Below are positions 59,340 to 64,000 of a DNA stretch of 64,000 bases, piece by piece (positions within the stretch are counted from its first letter, which is position 1; each line of letters begins with the position of its first letter). The position numbers and the translations under genes are program-made. Below the pieces are notes generated by a model that did not search any database, was not told the DNA's origin, and worked only from the letters and a program-made list of their open reading frames with translations. Source of the stretch: Rattus norvegicus (taxonomy: Eukaryota; Chordata; Mammalia; Rodentia; Muridae); NCBI RefSeq assembly GCF_036323735.1, contig NC_086023.1, forward strand, positions 10,237,001-10,301,000. Reading direction: 5' to 3'.

Positions 59340-60441
59340 AGGAGAATACATTCTTGCTTTTTAAACAGCATAGTTTCTCTCCTTGTGTTGGAGTTTTCCA
59401 CCTATTATCCTTTGTAAGGCTGGATTTGTAGAAACATATTGTGTAAATTTGATTTTGTCATAAAATATCCTGCTTTCTCCAGCTATGTTAATTGAGTTTT
59501 ATTGGATATAGTAGCCTGGGCTGGCATTTGTGTTCTCTTAGCATCTGTATGACATCTGTCCAGGTTCTTCTGGCTTTCATAGTCTCTGGTGAGAAGTCTA
59601 GTGTAATTCTTATAGGTCTGCCTTTATATGTCACTTGACCTTTTTCTCTTACTGCTTTTAATATTCTTTCTTTGTTTTTTCCATTTGGTGTTTTGACTAT
59701 TATGTGACTGGAGGAATTTCTCTTCTGGTCCAATCTATTTGGAGTTCTATAGACTTCTTGTATGTTTATGGGCATCTCTTTCTTTAGGTTAGGGAAGTTT
59801 TCTTCTATAATTTTGTTGAATATATTTACTGGCCCTTTAAGTTGGGAGTCTTCACTCTCTTCTATACCTATTATCCTTAGGTTTGATCTTCTCATTGTGT
59901 CCTGAATTTCCTGGATGTTTTGGGCTAGGAATTTTTTGAATTTTACATTATCTTTGACAGTTGTGTCAATGCTTTCTATGATATCTTCTGCCCCTGAGAT
60001 TCTCTCTTCCATCACTTGTATTCTGTTGGTGATGCTTGTATCTATGACTCCTGAACTCTTCCTTAGGTTTTCTATCTCCAGGGTTGGCTCCCTTTGAGCT
60101 TTCTTTATTGTTTCTATTTCCATTTTTAAATCCTGGATGGTTTTATTCAATTCCTTCACCTGTTTGGTTGTTTTTTCCTGTAGTTCTTTTAGGGATTTTT
60201 GTCTTTCCCCTTTAAGGGCTTCTACTTGTTTACTTGTGTTGTCCTGCATTTCTTTAAGGGAGTTATTTATATCCTTCTTAAAGTCCTCCATCATTATCAT
60301 AAAATGTGATTTTAAATCTGCATCTTGCTTTTCCATTGTGTTTGGATATCCAGTATTTTCTTTGGTGGGAGAACTGGGCTCTGATGATGCCATTTAGTCT
60401 TGGTTTCTGTAGCTTAGGTCCCTGCACTTGCCTCTCACCAT
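59340..60441 (-). pseudogene. L1 ORF1, early stop and 3' frameshift
   Basis: ATG at 60441 begins MVRGKCRDLSYRNQD, then TAA (60396-60394) where the younger copies have a Tyr codon. A 301-codon frame (60393-59488) follows with coiled coil, RRM (SNLRIIGIEE) and C-terminal domain (KGRPIRITLDFSPETMKARR). It ends early because 2 nt are missing at LLYPIKL (about 59490). Confidence 0.93.
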
Positions 60442-61031
60442 CAGGTTGTCTCTGGTGTTAGCTTGTCTTGCTGTTTCTGACAGTGGCTTTACCCTCCTAG
60501 AGGCCTCTGTGTCAACAGTCCTGTAGAACTGTTTTCCTGTTTTCTTTCAGCCATTTCTGGTACTCTGCCTCAGGTGTGCATGTGTTCCTGGTAACTGTCT
60601 TTCAGCTCTTGGTACAGGCAGGAATCAGACGGGCCCTGCCCCTCACTGCTCTTAGGTTCTTGTGCCCAGGGGGCACAGCTGGCACAAGGTGATTCCCTCT
60701 TGGGTCAAGAATGTGGGCAGAGGGTAGTCTCCTCTGACTTCTCCGGCATGTCTGCACTTCTGAGGGTTCAGCTCTCTCCCCCATGGGATTTGGATGCAGG
60801 GAGCTGTTTGACTGGTTTTTAGTTCTGGGCACAGACCAGAACCAAAGGTACCTGCAACTGACTGTTCCTATATTCCTGTGTCCAGAGGCACTATGCAGTT
60901 TCCTCTTAGACCAGGGATTCCAGCAAAGATGGGCAGAAGTGGCAGTCTGTCCTGTGGTCTCAGGATGGTCTGCATTTCTGGGTGTTCAGCTCTCTTCCCC
61001 ACAGGATTTGGGTGCCTCTATTTCTTTTTCT

Positions 61032-61448
61032 AATGTCTCTTGTTCATCCTCCTCTAAGCTTGAATTCTGATCTGAATCAGAGGTTTATAAAGACTTATGA
61101 GAGGCATCATCCTGTGCTGCTCCGAATGTTCTTTCCATCTCTGATATTTGTTCCTTTATTTTGGTGGTAGTACTCCCCTCAAGAGAGCATCCTTGACCAA
61201 TCTCCACAAAGAGAATGTGGTGACAGGAATGCTCACAGGGCCATCTCTCTGCAGTGTTTTTGCAAATCTGTTTTAACATGTTTGCAATCAGGAATATTAA
61301 GTGCTCCTGAATGAACAAACCAGGTACTAGTCTTTTCTAAAGTTTTAATAAATTCTTTAGCTGTTTTTACCTTTATCCCTCTTCCCTGCTGTTTGAGCAG
61401 AGATACCATCTGATCTGTTAACTGTAATGTGGAACTCGAGGTTCCCAT
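61032..61448 (-). pseudogene. ERV gag matrix N-terminus
   Basis: The frame opens at ATG 61448 with Met-Gly, the myristoylation signal of retroviral matrix (MGTSSSTLQLTDQMVSLLK). It is shifted near 61233-61318; the next part continues in another frame (61318-61085). It is split from capsid by the L1 insertion. Confidence 0.8.
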
Positions 61449-61477
61449 GGCATGACCCTTTTACTTATTTCAAACTA

Positions 61478-61488
61478 AACTTACCTTC
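61478..61488 (-). promoter_or_regulatory. Candidate retroviral 5' splice donor
   Basis: The minus strand reads AAG|GTAAGT (GT at 61484-61483), between the primer-binding site and gag ATG, where retroviruses place the major donor. Confidence 0.55.
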
Positions 61489-61580
61489 GGTTCATCACTG
61501 CACCACTCATCCAATATGTTCCTTCCACTTCACCGGCCAGCTTCCTGGAATGATCCTGTCAGGGGCTCCTCACTTTCCCA

Positions 61581-61598
61581 ATCTCTGTGGGACCTCCA
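61581..61598 (-). promoter_or_regulatory. Candidate primer-binding site, tRNA-Gln type
   Basis: The minus strand reads TGGAGGTCCCACAGAGAT. From memory of tRNA-Gln(TTG), whose 3' end is ...TCTCGGTGGGACCTCCA, this matches 17 of 18 positions. It lies 2 nt after a CA that would end the LTR, and about 130 nt before gag ATG. Confidence 0.6.
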
Positions 61599-61600
61599 CT

Positions 61601-62017
61601 TGACAGTGCACATGCCACCACAGTACCTAGAACCGGGCATAGGCCTGAGGGATTTAACAAAAGACAGAGACTCAGTCATCTGGGCTACAGTAGTCACAGT
61701 ATATATATACTGAGGTTCACAGTATATATACACCAAGTCCACTGGGTGGAAAATCCCTGGAAGCACAGTGGAAAAACAAGTTTACATTCTCAGGACAAAA
61801 TCAGGAACTGACTCAATGGTGTTACTGCCCATCTGCCAAAAAGCAAAGGCAAAGGTGTTCTTTTCTTAAGAACAAAAGTTTCTGCATGCATCATCAAGGC
61901 TCAGCAGGGGGCAAACATGGAGGGAGCCCACTTCAAAGTCTAAAGTATCCATCTTCCTCAGGAATGAGATAAAAGGATAAGGATGTCATTGCATGCCCAA
62001 TAGTCATTTGAACCACA
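61601..62017 (-). repeat. ERV 5' LTR candidate
   Basis: The minus strand would run TGTGG...TGTCA, about 417 bp, ending just before the primer-binding site. It includes TATA-like runs (gtatatatactg, twice near 61695-61735). There is no second LTR to compare with, so the outer end is uncertain. Confidence 0.45.
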
Positions 62018-62218
62018 GAATGCCATGAATTTTAAAAAGTCCTAAAAATAGTCAACCAGAATTTAAAATAGTCCTAAAAATTGAGCTTTGCAAGAGATAA
62101 AGGATTTTAGAAAATTTCCTTTATCTCTCTTTAATGAATGAAGAGGCAAATATAACTGACTTGAAAAATACATTCATATATTTTTTTACATGGATGACAC
62201 CCACATAGGATAGCAAAA
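62018..62218. other. Unassigned sequence
   Basis: Nothing recognised. There are two short near-repeats of cctaaaaat/agtcctaaaaa at about 62040-62080. Confidence 0.45.
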
Positions 62219-62400
62219 ATTGAGCTGGAAAGATGTCTCAGTGGTTATAAATACTGGCTTCTCTTCCAGAGGATGGAGATTCAATTCCCAGCACCCACAT
62301 GGTGGTTCACAATTCTTACTTGCCAGGCACATAAGTGGTACACAGACATTCATGTAGGGAAAACCCCCATATACATAAAAACTTTTATAGACAACAAAAA
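62219..62400 (+). mobile_element. B2 SINE, diverged
   Basis: It shows the tRNA-like start (gagctggaaagatgtctcagtggtt), then cttctcttccagagga, and then attcaattcccagcacccacatggtgg with a degenerate 3' part. Possible short TSD caaaaatt on both sides. Confidence 0.9.
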
Positions 62401-63104
62401 TTATGAAAGTCTACCTCTTTCTTGACGAATACACTTTGAGGATAGTAAGGAAGACAGAGAAAGAGAAACAACAAAAGGAAGAGGACTTCTGACCTACTCT
62501 ACCCTCTCTGAGCTAAAGTCCTAGAGAAGAGAAACTTTTAGACAAGAAGGAAGGAAGTCTTACTGCTGAGGGGTTTCCATTGCCCTCTGGTTCTCAGAAG
62601 CAAACAGCTGTAGAAGACAAAAGTACTGCTGCTGTGAAAATTAAACAGGAGGGGAAAGTACAGCCAAGGAAAACAAAGGCCTCATATCATTTCCAAGCCC
62701 TCTTTTGGTGGAGTAAGCCCAAGGTTCTCTACTTATTTCCAAGGAAATAACATGGGATCTTCTTGGAAAGAGTTAGTCAGAGCTCATGGGAAAGGTTATG
62801 GGAGGCAGGGAGTAGGCTCAGAGCTGTCTGCAGTAGACAGAGGTGACTTGAGACAAATATAGCATAATGCAGAGTTCACATAAAGACATGCCAGACAGCT
62901 GTATCTATAGCTTTTGAAAATCTTGCACCTAGGATTAGATCAGGAATTTTATCATTTATAAACTCTATAAGCCAATGCCAACTTATTGCCTACAGATGCA
63001 GACTACAAAACCTAACTCACCAATTATCAGCCAGTGCATATCTAAAGACCAGTGCAAGGCCAGGGTATAGACTCTCTTCCCCAAGGCACCATGAACATTG
63101 ACAT
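62401..63104. other. Unassigned sequence
   Basis: No frame or repeat family was recognised. Confidence 0.5.
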
Positions 63105-63119
63105 GAAGGAGAAGAAGGG

Positions 63120-63151
<32 letters not shown>

Positions 63152-63348
63152 GAGAGGAGGAGGAGGAGGAGGAGGGGGAGAAGGAGAAGGAGAAGGAGAA
63201 GGAGAAGGAGAAGGAGAAGGAGAAGGAGAAGAAGAAGAAGAAGAAGAAGAAGAAGAAGAAGAAGAAGAAGAAGAAGAGGAGGAGGAGGAGGAGGAGGAGG
63301 AGGAGGAGGAGGAGGAGGAGGAGGAGGAGGAGGAGGAGGAGGAAGAGG
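63105..63348 (+). repeat. 244-nt uninterrupted purine tract
   Basis: It contains only A and G. In order it is mixed GAG/GGA, (AAGGAG)n at about 63180-63229, (AAG)n at about 63230-63276, and (AGG)n at about 63277-63341. It gives long Glu/Lys, Arg or (reverse) Leu/Phe/Ser/Pro frames that are artefacts of the repeat. Confidence 0.98.
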
Positions 63349-63750
63349 TCCACTGTTTTCGTGCCTACTTTTACTAGAAAATAGAAACAAATCACTGACT
63401 ACATATATTGGAAGATGAGTGGGGGAAAGCAAATTTTCAGAAATTTTCAGAGATGGCTTCCAGATCTCCTTTGAAATCTGCAATTTTTTTTTAGGACACA
63501 CAGTTCAAATTAATTGAATGTATGTATTTTTTTACAAGAGTCTGTTTTAAATCTGCTTCAAATATTGTCATTGTACATATTAATTATACTTAAGGACATT
63601 TTTACAAATATATATTGAATGTTGCATTATTACTTCTGATAATTGTCTACTATAAATAGGAGAATAGCACTAATGAGAACTCACAAAGGCCAGAGCAACA
63701 GCTATGACTTCTCAAATTTTATTTCAGATTAAACACACATAGGACCTCTG
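63349..63750. other. AT-rich unassigned sequence
   Basis: No gene or family was recognised. Confidence 0.5.
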
Positions 63751-63960
63751 GGTATATGTCTCTATATGTATATGTCTGTGTGTGTATTTAGATGTCTCTG
63801 TATATATCAATATATGAATATATCTATGTGTATATGTCTGTATATTCATGAGTCTCTGGATATATGTGTGTGTGTGTGTGTGTGTTTATGTGTCTGTCTG
63901 TCTGTGTATTTATGTGTCTCTGTGTGTATGTCTGCCTGTGTCTGTGTACATACGTTATAT
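63751..63960 (+). repeat. TG/TA-rich imperfect repeat tract
   Basis: Degenerate units of the tatgtctctgtgtatatgtctg type, with a pure (TG)n run at about 63865-63883. Confidence 0.9.
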
Positions 63961-64000
63961 AAATATGCTGGGAACTGAATCCACACTACACTAAAATGTA

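Larger units (their letters stand above)
54789..61014 (-). mobile_element. Full-length older L1 inserted in ERV gag
   Basis: It is flanked by cctctatttctttttct at 54772-54788 and 61015-61031, and gag continues on both sides. Reading right to left: 5'UTR 61014-60442, ORF1 60441-59340, ORF2 about 59330-55520 in many pieces, and 3'UTR 55520-54789. It is more decayed than the two younger full-length copies. Confidence 0.95.
50164..62017 (-). mobile_element. Betaretrovirus-like (class II) endogenous provirus, decayed
   Basis: On the minus strand the order is LTR, primer-binding site, splice donor, gag MA, (L1), gag CA, RT, (L1 fragment), RT end, RNase H, integrase and env TM twice. There is a deletion from gag CA into RT, so nucleocapsid and protease are absent. 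SU is nearly absent and there is no 3' LTR. All frames are broken, so it is a defective fossil. The right boundary is a guess based on a TG...CA ending. Confidence 0.85.

Noticed and set aside
63042..63501. Long poly-Leu/Phe/Ser/Pro and Glu/Lys frames over the purine tract
   Set aside because: They exist in several frames purely because of the GGA/GAA repeat. No start context or domain supports a gene.

Overview
The window is mammalian, murid DNA, almost certainly rat (Rattus). It carries BC1-type ID SINEs with A-rich tails, rat-type LINE-1 (L1) elements including two full-length copies, and B1, B2 and B4 SINEs. I found no intact host protein-coding gene, rRNA, tRNA gene or CRISPR array. Most of the sequence is layered retrotransposons and retrocopies, and the annotation is best read as a stratigraphy of insertions.

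Layout, left to right. 1-3290: an old minus-strand L1 split by a 1.07 kb insertion (14-bp target-site duplication, TSD) that itself carries an ID element. 3291-8040: mostly unrecognised sequence with a B1, microsatellites, a 5'-inverted L1 and two mid-repetitive rodent repeats. 8045-10726: an old plus-strand L1 whose ORF1 is joined to the end of ORF2. 10742-15155: a complete processed pseudogene of RBPJ (the Notch transcription factor CSL) with alternative 5' exon, whole 3'UTR, A-tail and 15-bp TSD, later hit by two ID elements. 15171-30866: stacked L1s, including a full-length plus-strand L1 (16249-22854) inside an older L1 with a 15-bp TSD. 30867-41745: low-repeat DNA, an L1 3'UTR remnant, an ancient L1 interrupted by a B1 and a young truncated L1, B4-like SINEs and simple repeats.

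42019-48712 is a full-length minus-strand L1 with an open 358-codon ORF1 and a broken ORF2. A 179-nt retroposed sequence of unknown origin sits beside its reverse-transcriptase catalytic motif. 49824-50163 is a truncated CDC42 processed pseudogene. 50164 to about 62017 is a decayed minus-strand betaretrovirus-like (class II) endogenous provirus. Its order on the minus strand is LTR, primer-binding site, splice donor, gag, pol and env TM. It is deleted between gag and RT, lacks most of SU and a 3' LTR, and is interrupted by a full-length L1 (54789-61014) and an L1 ORF1 fragment. The right end has a B2, a 244-nt pure purine tract and a TG-rich tract.

Nothing here forms a cooperating gene system. 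The only plausibly translatable long frame is the L1 ORF1 at 46889-47965. The interest lies in dated insertion events, unusual retrotransposition products (an 11-nt ID, a duplicated L1 3' end, an atypical L1 tail, the unknown 179-nt retroposon) and the isoform captured by the RBPJ retrocopy. Family names rest on recognition from memory; no database search was possible.
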